Assembly: GCF_901709675.1 (NCBI RefSeq) | Contig: NC_051097.1 | Coordinates: forward strand, 4,803,039-4,867,038 | Reading direction: 5' to 3' | From: Syngnathus acus | Taxonomy: Eukaryota > Chordata > Actinopteri > Syngnathiformes > Syngnathidae | Length of the DNA: 64,000 nt | Shown: positions 1 to 12,137 of the stretch, one piece after another | Layout: each line of letters begins with the position of its first letter | Position numbering within the stretch: the first letter of the stretch is position 1 | Program-made: the position numbers and the translations under genes | The notes under the pieces: generated by a model | The model's input: the letters and a program-made list of their open reading frames with translations, nothing else | Database searches by the model: none | Told to the model about the DNA's origin: nothing

Positions 1-2261
1 TGTAATTGACGAATTTAAAATAGCCCGTTGTATGCAAGCACATGATACGATTAGATAAGGTCTGATGGAGAGCTTGCGTGCCTCACCCTCGGGTCGGGGT
101 CTCACTCTTGACAACATGTGTTTCTCGTGGGCGCGCGTAACATCCTGCTCTTCGGTGAGTTTTGATTCACGGTTTTGATTTGCAACTTCTAAAAATAGCT
201 CGCCGACAGGGAGACAGGGTGACTGAGGCAAGGACACTTGGATGCTTTGCTCTCGGGAGAGTTACTTTGAGCATTTGATCTTTTAATAACCTTCACTCTC
301 GTTGTGTTTACAAGATGCTTAAGCATCCCCCGCTCACCTCAGCCTCATCTGTTCTTCTTTTATTCATTTCCTCTGCTCCGTCCTTCACGGACCCCCCCCA
401 CACACACCAAGCTTTACCGCACCGTCTCGCTCTCTCACTATCGCTTGTGCACACATTGGTACCGATCCCCACGCCTGAGCCGGACAACCCAACAAGACAA
501 AAAGCACATCAGAAAAGGACAGCATGCACACAACAGGGACGCTGGATTAACTGCACATCAGTGTGTGTGTGTGTGTGTATCTCCTTTGCACGTCAGCCAA
601 CTGTGCGCCCAGATGCCTGTGTCGAAGGTAATGTCTTACCTTCTGTGTCGGTGTAACGATGATAAAACTGTTATTCCAGTGAATGGGACTATAATGTGTG
701 TGAAAGCTGCAACTTTTTTTTTTTTAAGAGATCAATGCGTTTCAGCTTCTTAGGTTTTTGTTGCTCCTTTCTGGATCATGCGTTCATTTAGTACTTGTCA
801 GTGTTATTGTCGTTGTTTGCCCTGATAAATAATTGTGAGTGAAAATTACAAGTGCAGAGTCACTGGACACAGAAGGAGCGCTTGTTCCTGTGAGGTTTTT
901 TTTCCTTCTACAAAAAAAATAATAATGCAACTAATAGAAAACTAGATTTCAATTCGTTAATTTCTGAGTGTATAAATTGTGAATATTGCGAAATTGTGCC
1001 ATATGCAGGAAATATGGCTATTGGTAGTGTAGTGGTTCACTCTTGACTCTTATATGTCTCCTATATTTCAAAAACTAACTTATAGCTTATTATTTGAAAA
1101 GCACTGTTGATGATTGCTGCTTTGTTTACATTGGAGCAGAATGGCTCATTCGTGTCAAGTATATGGTGGCAACCTATGACTCAGTGCAATTATAGGTTAC
1201 AGACATTTCCATAAATAGTTGCGCAATGCATATGGACCATGGCTCAGATGACAGCTTGAGGAAGAAGGAGACGTTTACTAGACTGTATTGTAACATGCTT
1301 TTATGTAACAGAAAAGCAATCAAGTCATCATACTCATCTGGTTTATGGTTATAGTCATATTACAATATTGCCATTATTACCATTATCCTTGATGGATATA
1401 TTTTTCCCAAAATATTGTGACGATTCACAATAATTTGCATTTGTCCTGCATAATTTAATATATGACAATATTATTTTTATTATTGTGAGTATTACAGTTT
1501 TATTCTTTCTTGTGATCTTATTCAGGAAAAATGAAGTATTCGCTTAAGATTATGCATTTTTCCGTTTATAATCCGACTTTATTCTTGCAAAACTACAAAT
1601 ATTCTCATTCTGGCTTCTTTGGTAGGACACAAGTTTAAGTTAATTCATTTTCATGAGATTATGACTTGGTTACTGTGGCTTTTTCCTGAAAATTCTTGTA
1701 AAACTAGGAGGACTTTATAACTTCTCACCACATTGTACAAAAATGTTAGGGTCTCACAATATTCTGACTATTCTCAAAAGATATGACTTAATTTTCTTAA
1801 AATAACTTCTACATCACATTTATTTTGCACCAAATTCTGAGCTAAATCTATTATTCTACTTTATTACTGTAAGATTAACATTTTGTGAACAGTTGACATA
1901 TGGATGGATGGATGGACTGATGGATGAACAGATGGATGGATGGAAATTGGATGGATGAATTATTTAATGCCTACTCTTTTAATTTCAGTAAGTTATTGAC
2001 ATTTACTACAAGAATGCAAGGAACTCAAATTGAATTCACTTTTTCTTAATTGGCCCTTTATATATCCCAGTAAAACAATGCAACCTTGCTGCTGATAAAA
2101 ATAAAATACCAGCGCTGGTAATGTAAGGCTAATAAACATTGATGATAGATAAAGAATCCTCCAATGGATGTAATGATACGGTCCTTAGGGATGCGTCTGT
2201 TGAGTTCATTATAGACCAGTTGGCATCCAAACATAAAAAACAACGCACACGCATTCTCTAC
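1..2261. other. no gene recognised; AT-rich DNA with GGAT repeat
   Basis: Non-coding. A CT-rich segment is at 335-460, a short TG tract at 561-578, and imperfect (GGAT)n at 1902-1958. Open frames are short and unconvincing. Confidence 0.6.
1902..1958. repeat. (GGAT)n imperfect tetranucleotide repeat
   Basis: Repeated ggatggatggat with interruptions (gactgatggatgaacagatgg). Confidence 0.85.
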
Positions 2262-2379
2262 TCGGTGCTCAACTGTCTCTTCTCGTTACCAAGACTCAAG
2301 AGTCCACCTTCTTTGCCTCGCAGGCACACGCTCTCCCCTCCCTCTAATTCCTTGCTCCCCCTCCTCCTCATCCTCTTCT

Positions 2380-2555
2380 CTCCATCCTCTCCTCTCTCTG
2401 AGGAGCCCACACTGACACAATCGCACGCAGCTACAGCCGAACCTCCACGCTCACTTTGACAGAGAAGGAAGTAGGGCACTTGAATGGGGACGTGCCGAGC
2501 GCTTTTCATGACCTTTTAGCGGACTGTAAAACTTGGGACGACTTCCACTCGCCAG
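2380..2555 (+). other. candidate 5' untranslated exon, possibly of rgs3
   Basis: A strongly CT-rich stretch (2262-2400) leads into GC-richer unique sequence ending at GCCAG|gtagga (donor at 2556). ATGs inside it meet early in-frame stops, so it would be non-coding with a short upstream ORF (2483-2518). It is the best candidate in 1-11183 for a leader exon spliced to the ATG exon at 11184. No TATA box is evident; weak evidence. Confidence 0.3.
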
Positions 2556-3854
2556 GTAGGAAGGGTGTCCTTTGAATGAATGTTTTTTATCTTGTCTGAG
2601 CAAGAGGAAAAAGTGTTGTCTTGCCCCTGCCGGGCAGGGAGTGGTTTGTTCATATGACCGGACAGATGTGCAGAAAAGATAAGGAAAAAGCAATAAAGGC
2701 TTATTACTTATTTTATGAAAAGACTTGTTTGCGGCATGTATCATGTAATCACTCCTCTTGTCTTCTTCTTCTCTACTTTTTTTTTTTAGCATAATACAAA
2801 TATTTCTTCCTCATTTCGAGATAAACAAGATTTGTTAGCCCTCATAACTGTTTACATCCCAGCTCAGGCTGCAAGTGACACTGGATTTAGACCATCTGGC
2901 ACTGCGAGGGACAATGAAGCCGTTTAAGAGAGAGCCATTAAAAACACTCTAAAACATGTCACAGGGTGGTAGAGACACGAGAGAAACAGAAAGCCAACCA
3001 AGCGAGTGGAAGGAGAAAACGGAGAGGAAGCACACTTGGGTGTAATTGCCTTTCTAGTATCCTCACCAGGGGAATTATGGGGATTATTCTCTTATTTGAG
3101 GAGGCGCAGACAACTCGCAAAAGGTGTGTTTGTTGCTTGTCGTGTGCATAGACAACTAATGGATGGCAAAGATATGTTTTCGATGAGATGTTTGCATCTG
3201 AGATGTGTCCTCCCTTCATCTTCCGCTTGTCCTTGATCGATAGGAGACACTGTCCGTTGTACATACACACGCATGCACGCACGCAGCGTGATTTATCAGC
3301 TTCGCCTGGCTCGCTTGAACAAATGAGCCGTTTGTTACGTGCTAACTTTGGAACGTTACGATTCGGAGCCTTCTGTTGGTCCCTATTTGTCACACACAAA
3401 GAAAAGATGTTCCCTCTCGATTTGACCCATTTTGTCAGGTTTATTGTACTTTACAAGTCAATCCAGGCCTTTATTTCCAGAGGCATATGGCAGCAAGTAC
3501 CACCTGCTGGCATGTGGAATTATTTTTTTTTGTAAATTCCTACCCCAAAGCCAGGAGACGGGGCGATCTACACACCCTGTTTCAAGTGCCAGGTTTTTTT
3601 TATATGTAAAAAATTGACCAAGATAGAGCATTTGAAAACATTTTTTTCCAACAGTAACTTGTGTAACTCAATTCAGATTTCTTAATACCATTTCAAGATG
3701 GAAAGTGAAAATAAACAACAAAAATAATGTGGTTGCACAAGTGAATATAACTGGGATATGGCTGTGTTCAAAATGAACTAATCAAATTTCTAATTCACGT
3801 TAAAGGGGAGTCAAAGAGCCTCTAATGAACCCAAAATAAAGTTTTTATCTTTTC

Positions 3855-4005
3855 GTAAGCTTGGTTGTCTATGTGTGCCCTGCGATTGGCAGGTAACCAG
3901 TTCAGGTTGTACCCAGCCTACTACCCAAAGACTGCCAATCGCCTCTATCACATCCGGGACTCTCGTGAGAATAAGTAGTACAGAAGATGAATGAATGAAT
4001 GAAAA
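3855..4005 (-). repeat. interspersed teleost repeat, fragment, minus orientation
   Basis: The stretch with tgccctgcgattggcaggtaaccagttcaggttgtaccc and the following ggataag-cggtacagaa-type end is the reverse complement of a repeat very common in fish genomes. It ends in a short (GAAT)n tail (tgaatgaatgaatg, 3989-4002). The 4125-4441 copy is in the opposite orientation, so the two form a loose inverted pair. Confidence 0.7.
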
Positions 4006-4124
4006 TCTCTTAACCAGTAAAAGCAGGCCTGGGAGCCTAAATTTTATGCAAGTAAACCACGCTTGATGACACTTAAGCGATTTAAGATAGAGGCAGTCAA
4101 CATTACGTGCCCATGTATGATCAA

Positions 4125-4441
4125 TTGTCCATCCATCATCCATTATCTGTACCACTTGTCCCCACGGGGTCGCGGACATGCTGGAGCCTTTCCCAGCCAC
4201 CCTGAACTGGTCGCCACCCAATCGCAGGGCACACAGAGACGAACAACCATCCGCTCTCGCACTCACACCTAATGGAGTGCTCAATCAGCCTACCATGCAT
4301 GTTTTTGGGATGTGGGAGGAAACCGGAGTTCCTGGGGAAAACCAACGTAGGCACGGGGAGAACATGCAAACAGGGAGGGCAAGGTGGAATCGAACTCGCT
4401 GAACTGTGAGGCGGACGTGCTAACCAGCTCTACTGCCGCCC
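4125..4441 (+). repeat. interspersed teleost repeat, near full copy (~315 bp)
   Basis: Recognisable landmarks in order: ccatcatccattatctgtac, ctggagcctttcccagc, tgaactggtcgcc, aatcgcagggcacacagaga, the block around catgtttttgggatgtggg, gggagaacatgcaaac, and tgtgaggcggacgtgctaac. I know this as an abundant dispersed fish repeat but will not give a database name. It encodes nothing; open frames here are chance. Confidence 0.8.
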
Positions 4442-5719
4442 ATGACCAATTGTATAACCTGTAAAATCCTGTCAACATTGTGACAGTAATGAAAAGAAGA
4501 CCAGTTTGATGTCACACCGGAAATCAATGCGATGGATTCAAAAGCCTTCTTCATTGAAAGCACACACGCATTTAGTGTACATGCGGATCTCTCTTTCTAA
4601 GAGGGCCTTTTCCAGACGCACTCAGTGGTCACATTGTCCTCAGCTGCTTGGCGTCGCGTAGCTAAGCCAAGTTACGTCATTGGCATTCTCACAGTGAACC
4701 TTCAGTGTCTATCAATAATGCTTTTGCATCACTGGACCACACCAACACCACTTGGACCCCTCCACCCCAAACTTTTACGGTGATGGAATGACAAATCTTC
4801 GGCGAACATATAATGCTTATGAAATACATCCCTCCCATAAACTATGATGTCAGTCTTCAATAATGGTAGCAGCTCCTTGTTTTTATTGATCCATCGACCC
4901 GTTCACCACTTGTTCTCTTGCACCCTGCTTCCGTTGCCCGTCGTATTCTTTCCACTGAGCACGATCCAAATGGACGCCCGAGATGGATAAATGATGGTGA
5001 TTGCCTTATTGCTCTTCTGTCCGTGAAAATCAAGGGGCAAAAGAGGCCGGTGCATCGCTGTGCATATAATAAGTCCATTCCGAGATGGATCCGCTATACG
5101 GATCATCTATACAGCCCCTCCATAGCGCGTTATCACTATTACATACGGCCGTAATGGCTCTCAAATCACCAGAGTGCAGATTGTTGTTGACATGGACTGA
5201 ACAATCCATGTCAACACACCCTGTGGTATATTTATACACAGTAGAAGAACATGCTGTATTTACTGTATACATGGCTTGGGATGATGTTAGTTTCAAGTGA
5301 TTGGAGCAATTTACACAAGTGTGACGTGATGTTGCCGTATACTTTCATTTAACTATAACAAGGGTTGGTATTTCGCTTTAAGATCCCATTTCTGACATTA
5401 TTTGCCACCGAATTCTTGAGAAGCACAATCTTCGATCCGCTGTCCTACTAAAAGACTTAATTCCAATATTTTGAATGTCTCAGCTATCCCTAGCTTGTCT
5501 GGCGCCACCTACCCAAAAGTACTTCTAGTTGGGCTTGTCACGTTTAGTCTCAAACTGAGAGAGTCTTCTTCTAATGCCATTTACCAATGTAAGACCCTCA
5601 ACTTGGTTTCGATTCAATTTATTACCTCACCAATCAATTGGGTCTGTCTGAGTCAACTGTTCTTTGGGTGAAATACCATCAGGGGGAGTCACTGTTATTT
5701 TATTTTTTTATACCATTCA
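4442..5719. other. no gene recognised
   Basis: Non-coding sequence of mixed composition. Around 5470-5690 it may hold further, very diverged units of the tandem repeat at 5720-6060. Confidence 0.5.
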
Positions 5720-6060
5720 ACAGAATTTGATGGAGTAGTACCTTGAACATTGATTTAAAACCTCATCTACTGGGTTGACAACCCCGCCAGGGAGTCTCAC
5801 GTGTCCCAACGGTCCTTCCAACTGGGTAAACCTTGGATGGTCACATGACCCCACTTCTGTCACCATCTGGCAAAATAGCACTTTCAACTGATTTAAAAAA
5901 AAATGTTTGGTTGAAAAAAAAAAAACCTCGAGTGTCATCTGCCCCAGGGGTCTTTCCAACTTGGCATTCCATGAACATGTCTCATGATCTTTTTGTGCGA
6001 ACTCAAAGTAGCACTTGACACCCTGATTTGAACCCTCGGCTACTGGACCAACAATTCAGC
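5720..6060. repeat. degenerate tandem repeat, unit about 135-140 bp
   Basis: The block tag(c/t)ac(c/t)tt..aac..tgattt(a/g)aa recurs at about 5732, 5874 and 6006. A linked block gagt(c/g)tca..tg.cccc...ggtc(c/t)ttccaact occurs at about 5790 and 5928. Units are diverged by substitutions and small indels, so the array is old. Confidence 0.6.
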
Positions 6061-6652
6061 TTCTGACACTAAAACATTTTTTTTTACAAGTTTGCCTGCT
6101 CATCCTGGTTCCGAAACTCCGTCTGTTGGGTCCAAAAACCTCTATACTGATCACAAAACCAAATTCATGATAACCAACTTAGTTTTGTGCTAATCCACCT
6201 GGGAGTCACGGAAGTGGAGTATGGGAGGGAAGGACTTCACGGTTGCAACTGCAATGGCCGAGAGGAAGTGGAAGGAGAGCGTATGTTTGGCAGCGGACTG
6301 TATTTCGAACTGCTTTGCTAATTGAGTTGAGTCAGATTTATTGAGACTGTGCACAGATTTGGCATGTGGCTACATTAAACCATTAATGTTGCTGTAAGTA
6401 AAGTGAAAGGAGGAGGGCTGGTGGTGATGCGTCTTACTGTACTTTACTGTGCTTGACTCAGAAACATCCACAGGAAATAAAAGGCAACACTGGAGGTGCC
6501 TCGCTATAATTTAAAGGGAAAGAAGTTGGATGACAGTTCATAGGTGGAGTTGTAACATTTGGAGGCAGCACAGTAGAGCACAGCTGCTCCCCTGGGATAG
6601 GTCTCTCATTGTCATGGTAACTAGGACAGAGGTCAGACATATGACGTCACAT

Positions 6653-6703
6653 GTCCGTGTGTGTGAGTGTGCGTGTGTGTGCGTCTGTGTCTGTGGGAGA
6701 GAC
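6653..6703. repeat. imperfect TG-rich microsatellite
   Basis: Interrupted gtgtgtgtgagtgtgcgtgt series. Confidence 0.8.
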
Positions 6704-6841
6704 CCTACGGTTCTATTTTTGTTACAAGTTCTTTGACCTTCAGAAAATCAAAAGGAATATTCAATATTGACAACACCCACTCATAAGGCAGCATGGACCA
6801 AATGCTAAGAATATCAATACATATATAATATCATAATATTG

Positions 6842-7000
6842 TGGCACGGTGCTCAACTGGTTATCACGTCTGCCTTACAGTACAGAGCTCGTGGGTTTGA
6901 ATCTGTTTGTGATTGTTTGGCGCCAAGTTGTGTTTGTGCCTCGCCCATCATTCGTATATTGCTGGGATGGGCTCCAGATAATCGGGGATAGATGGAGTTA
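6842..7000 (+). repeat. degenerate copy of an interspersed repeat (gtggcacggtgctcaactgg type)
   Basis: Starts gtggcacggtgctcaactgg, then cacgtctgcc and gtgggtttgaatct, and ends gctgggatgggctccagat. This is the common fish repeat module with a tRNA-like or LINE-tail look. Heavily mutated. Confidence 0.6.
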
Positions 7001-10000
7001 CTTGTTTTGATCCTCACAGAATTGAAGTCTCATGAGATTTGCTGACATTACACATGACTATATTCTTAAGAATCCAGATCTAATCAAGTGATCTATTGCA
7101 CCCTGGGAAAGAGTAAGTCTTCTTTAGGAGATGTTGTGATCACCGTTCATTTCCTAATGGACTCAGTCTGACCCGTGTTTCAAGATTATTTTCCGAAGGC
7201 GCAGCATCGGATCATTACCTCGAGTCTTTTAGTATGTTGGAGGACCTTCATCCTCTTAATAGTCCATCAACATAAAAGTGCAACCCCTCTAAGTTTTATA
7301 AGCGTCTCATTGAGCTCTTCCGTCGTTGTCAAGAATACCGCTCAGATTGTCTTGCAGTTAATCCCTAAAAATGTCCGAACAAAGCTCAGTTAGCATAGCT
7401 TCTTTAGTATTGCTTCCCTATTACTATTCATCTTTCTTATTTGAAAATGTCTGCCCTTTAAAAAAAATAATGCACTAAACAGCTTTTAGGTAAAAAAGAT
7501 CTTTTAGCTAAAATTGCACATATGAACGTGTGGCGCCCAACACACGACAACCAGCTGCCCTCCACTGTGGAATTTATTTTAGTTGACGATAGTAACCGTC
7601 CATTGTCGCACTTATATAAGTACTGTATTATTTTGCCACAAAAATACAAAACAAAACATCTGCCTTTTGCCATGTTACAGAAAATTCCCAAATATGGATG
7701 AAAAACAAATGAAGATCTGAATATGAATTAAAATTTCTATTTAAAAATAGGAGCACTCACATGAGCTTGCGTGAGTTACAATCATCCAGTGTTGCAACAG
7801 TGCGAGAGGGACCAAGTGTTTCTGACAGGTGGCTCCATTGTGTCTCCGACCATAACTTCAACAGTCCCAGGCTCTTTAGTGAGGGCATGACAAAAGGTGA
7901 AGGTCAGGAGGTGGAACATCTAAATATCACATTGACCACTTTGTAATATTGCTTCCCGCTTTTATAGCTTACACAAAACAGGTCACAGTTTACTTATTTG
8001 CATCGGTACAAATAAAAAAAACATTTTGGGAATTTTTTTTATGTTACATTCGTTGTGCATCATTTCAACTAAGCAAAAAAAAAAGTAGCATGAGTGGTCT
8101 GGAACGTTTGCCTTGCTTGAATTCCTCTGGAGGAACCTTTTGTTCTTTTCTGCGAGTGCACTTCATTGTTAATATACATCTCCATGCATCATTTGTAACA
8201 TCACTATTGAGCCTTTAAGTGTGCTCACAAGGGGGCTTTAAGTAGCGGGCTGAGGAGGAAGAAAGATCTCGATCACCTTGAGGCGGAACAGGAAACAGGA
8301 ATAAGATCTGCTTATTCTTCTTTTTTGTGAGTCGCAGTAAAAAAGCACCCTGGCTATGCACACAATCATTTGATTTCTATTAATTAAAGTAATGACATTA
8401 CCTCCCAAGCAGACACACTCAGACTCATTTGGGATTTTCTTTCCTTTAAACTGACTTCTACACGGTTAGTATTCACATTACTACTTGGACATTGCTTCTA
8501 AATCCAAACATTCCTTCCTACCTGCTAAATCACAGGCACTGTCGCGAGAATAAGTGAACATTTTAGGGCATGATCGTGGCGATCGGGTGTTGTTTTATTT
8601 ATGCGGTCTGCTGGCAGGACGCAACATCGAATCAAATTGATTTACATGAGCTCGTATGAAAACAACCTGGGCTGACCGCAGTGCTGTGCAAACATTAGCG
8701 AGAACACGGGGCTGAACTTGTAATAAATAAAGATGTAATGTAAACTTGTGAGGTCAAAACAATAAAAAGATTCAACGTAAAACGGGACAACAGCCAGAAG
8801 ACATAAAGTAGCCCTGGAAATGGTTGGATATTGTTTCAGTTGTATCTAAATACAGCGTTAATGTTGTTAAATGTCAAATTATATGCATTTTAGGTTCCTA
8901 ATCTCAATCATTTGATTATTCCTTTTTTTCAGGGTGAATTCTCAAAATGATCATCAAACTTTGATGCCATGCTTTGCTTACATAACATAGCTTCTACTAA
9001 AGGGGAAATTGACCCTTGAAATACATTAAAAAGCTTTTAAAACATAGTAGGTGATCCCATGGATACTTGTAGTGTAATTTAATATGCTCTATGAAGTTAA
9101 TCACTGCAGGCAGGGTAAAGGAAAGAAATTTAAATGTGTCCCAGACTTGGGGGAAACTCATTGGAGCCGTGTTAAGCAGTCTGTACAGTCCCATGAGAGA
9201 AAGCCCTTCTTCGCAATTAGAGCCGAGCATCTTGTGACCGCGCTGCGTCATCAGGGGTCAGCCTGATCGCCACAATGAATCCCCTTCACGAGGCTCCGAG
9301 AAGAGAGAATTGATTCGCTCGACCCAGTGCAAGACTTATTCATTCATACATGGACTCATGAGTCCAGTAAATAACAAGTGGGTCTTCTTAATGGACGGTG
9401 ATGGAGCTGTATTTGTCTCTAATGTATTTGTCTCAGGTGGCCTTTCAAAGGCATTCGCAAATTTTACGTTCAAAGATTGCAAAATTGTATTACAATGCAA
9501 ACTTTTTTTATTTTATATAAAAAGTGCAATTGCACCTTACATTCCTCGCTAGGGCTGTAAAAGTAACTGCATGCAAATATCTTATTTTGATGAAAGATAA
9601 ATCAGTCTGCTTTCATGAAGAATTAGATAAATCTGAATTATTAATTTTGAGACCTGAGAAGATTTGGACAATCTTTACTTATAAACATCTCCAAACAATT
9701 ACTGGATTATTAAAGTCCAAGGCGATTAATTTGATAATCGATTTGTTGTCGATTTAATACCGCGACGCTTCTTTTATTCCCTCCATATAAAACATCAAGT
9801 CTGAATTAAAATATGGACTCTTGTAAACCATTTTTCTGAGTTGTATTATAGCTCAGTCGTTCCCAACAAAGCAGATAAAAAAAAAAAGAAAATGACCCCA
9901 GCGACCTATTTGGTTGCAAGTCATTAAAAAAGTAGTTTTTCAATATTTCCATTTTAAAGCTGCCCAAGAAATCTTTTAATTCTGCATTTTTGCTTTGCAA

Positions 10001-11183
10001 GCTCCCAACCCATGCTGCCCATCATTTTTTTTTCTACTGGATTTTAATACCTTTAAAGTTATGCTGACTGAAGTAGTTGCTGCTGCCCCGTGGACAACAG
10101 CCAATGTGCTGTCAAGTCACACTTGATATTCTGTCTCAAATCACTTCAAATAACGTTTGAACTCGTGACTATTGATGCACAGCACTTTTTTCATGCTTAT
10201 TTTAATGGTCACGCACATGATTTGAAGACCTTCTGAGTTTTACAATCATCTTCCACTGCTTTATTCTAATCACCATGCACATTACTAGCAAGTGAGCAAT
10301 AACGCCTTAAGCGTTCACAAAAGAAAAATGCCTTGTTTGCCATCTAATTTCCTGGAGCGATAATGAGTCGGAGGTACTTAGAAGTTGGAGTCACCATGTG
10401 GTGTCGTTGCATCAGCAGTTTTTTTTTTCCTCCTTGCACAACAACAGTGTTGAACATTAAATATTCATCTTTATTAGAAACGTGTCATCTTCAGTCGTGT
10501 TGGTCCATGTGGGTCTCGTTGGCTCACTCAAATGCAACGACTGACAGCTCTGTGGGCTGGGAGAGGTTAAAGGCTCACTTTGTGAATATGGCTGGAAGGA
10601 TTGATCGTGCTTGTGTTTTGCACGGTTTGGCTGAGGGTGTGTTGATTTACAGCTTCAGTCTAGCTAACACATAGAGAAAGATGGATGATGTCTGACTTTG
10701 ACCATTTATTGCTGTCATAACTTTACAAGAGGCTTCTCTTTTATTGAGAACTCTACTTTTAAGATACGTCATGATGTTCAGCTATAATGTGAGTCATTTG
10801 CGTTTTCTTTTTTTTTTATATTGCTTATGAATCATCCACAAAAGAAGACAAAATGTGATTTTGTGGATATTTAAAATGCACGCAAGGATGGCTATTTTAG
10901 GTCCGCAAAAGCTGAGACGACACAGTTCATTTTAGATTTGCTTTATCTGCAGACTTTAATTTGAGGGTATTTACATCAAAAGGTAGGAATTCAAATTTTG
11001 TGTATATGCGTCCCACTTTTTTTTTTTACAGTTGTACTGTATTTTTACCCATGCTAGCAGCACTTCACCACCAAGCAGCTGACACTTGTCACTTTAATGT
11101 GCATATTTGTGAATGTGGCGCATGCAGCAGATATGTCGCTGAACGTACGAATTCTTATGCGAGTGTCTCGTGTGTCTGTGCAG
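7001..11183. other. upstream region or intron before the first rgs3 coding exon; nothing recognised
   Basis: AT-rich single-copy-looking DNA. I looked for C2, PDZ and PH exons of long RGS3 and saw none with both splice sites and recognisable residues. Confidence 0.5.
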
Positions 11184-12137
11184 ATGTTGGAACCAAAGGT
11201 GGACGCGCCCTCTTGTGAGCTGGGCGGAGTCGGGGTGGATCGAGGGGGCGTGTGCCTCCACCTGCCGCCCCGCAGTTCTGAGGGGGAGGAGAGCAGCCTG
11301 TATCCGTCCAGCCCCTCCGAACCCTTGACGCTGAGCAGTTCTCACCCCTCGGAGCTCCTCAGCCCTCTGAATGAGGTCTACCTGCCCCTCGGTAGCCTAG
11401 GCGGGTCAGAGGAACGCCACAGAGTGCCGCCCACTCCTCCGCCTTCAACCGAGGGCGAGGACTGGAAGAGCATGGATGGACACGAAATGGAGATCTGGAG
11501 AGAGGCCAATGAGAGAGAGGGAGAGTATGAGGAAGAGGAGGGTGCGAGCAGGAAGAGCGAGTTGGAAGAGCTGGTAGAACAAGAAGAAGAAGTTCACCTC
11601 CACCTGCTGGTGTCCAACGAGGACAACGTGTACGAGCTGCCCGACACAAACGCCCCTCCTTCGTCCTCCTCATCTTCATTCGTCATCCCTGAGCTGCGCC
11701 TAGACCGCTCCTTCAGCGCCGATGCCCTCTCCTCGCCCAACACCGATGAAGAAGAATACGATGAGGAAGAGGAGGAGGAAGATGAAGACGATGATGATGA
11801 CGATGACTCAGAGGAGGACGACAGCGACGACGCCTACTTGCAGCGCAGCGACAGCAAGCGGCGCTCCATGGTAGAGGGCGCCACCTGCGAGAAGCACGGC
11901 GGCGGGGGCCTCAGCGTGCAGAACTCGCTGCGCCGGCGGACCCACAGTGAGGGCAGCCTGCTGCAGGACCCCCGCACACCCTGCTTCACCTCCGACAACG
12001 CCATCAACTGCCTGGAGACGGGCGGCGGGCACCACAAAGGCGGATGGACACTGCCATCACCCAAGACTCTGAAGAAAGAGCTGACCAAGAACGGAGGCTC
12101 CATGCATCAGCTGTGCATGCTCTTCTCAGGAAGGAAG
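11184..12137 (+). CDS. rgs3: rgs3 exon: acidic, disordered N-terminal region (318 codons)
   Basis: The exon begins right after a tgtctgtgcag acceptor, and its first codon is ATG. Mammalian RGS3 also has a methionine (MFETEADE...) at the matching place, used as a start in one isoform and internal in longer ones, so both readings are open here. It ends in phase 0 at AAG|gtaagc. Contents in order: Ser/Pro-rich part (residues about 30-90), Glu-rich part (about 105-145), VYELPDTN, a Ser run, FVIPELRLD (about 171-179), an unbroken acidic tract of Glu/Asp with few Ser/Tyr (residues 188-216, 11745-11831), and RRRTHSEGS (about 250-258). That last motif fits a basophilic kinase or 14-3-3 site; RGS3 is reported to bind 14-3-3 through a phosphoserine upstream of the RGS domain, and assigning it to this serine is inference. 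The exon is clearly more GC-rich than the flanking intron. Confidence 0.93.

Noticed and set aside
632-646. Possible tiny exon MPVSK between cag and gtaatg near the window start
   Set aside because: Fifteen bases with splice-like ends occur often by chance, and nothing else supports it.
4063-4402. Open frames across 4063-4402 on both strands
   Set aside because: They fall wholly within a common interspersed repeat and are not genes.
1-11183. Search for C2, PDZ or PH exons of long RGS3
   Set aside because: No stretch combined recognisable residues with both splice sites; if present they lie upstream of the window or in exons I could not see.
11094-12103. Antisense open frames over the large rgs3 exon
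   Set aside because: They are shadows of the GC-rich, codon-biased sense exon and have no family features.
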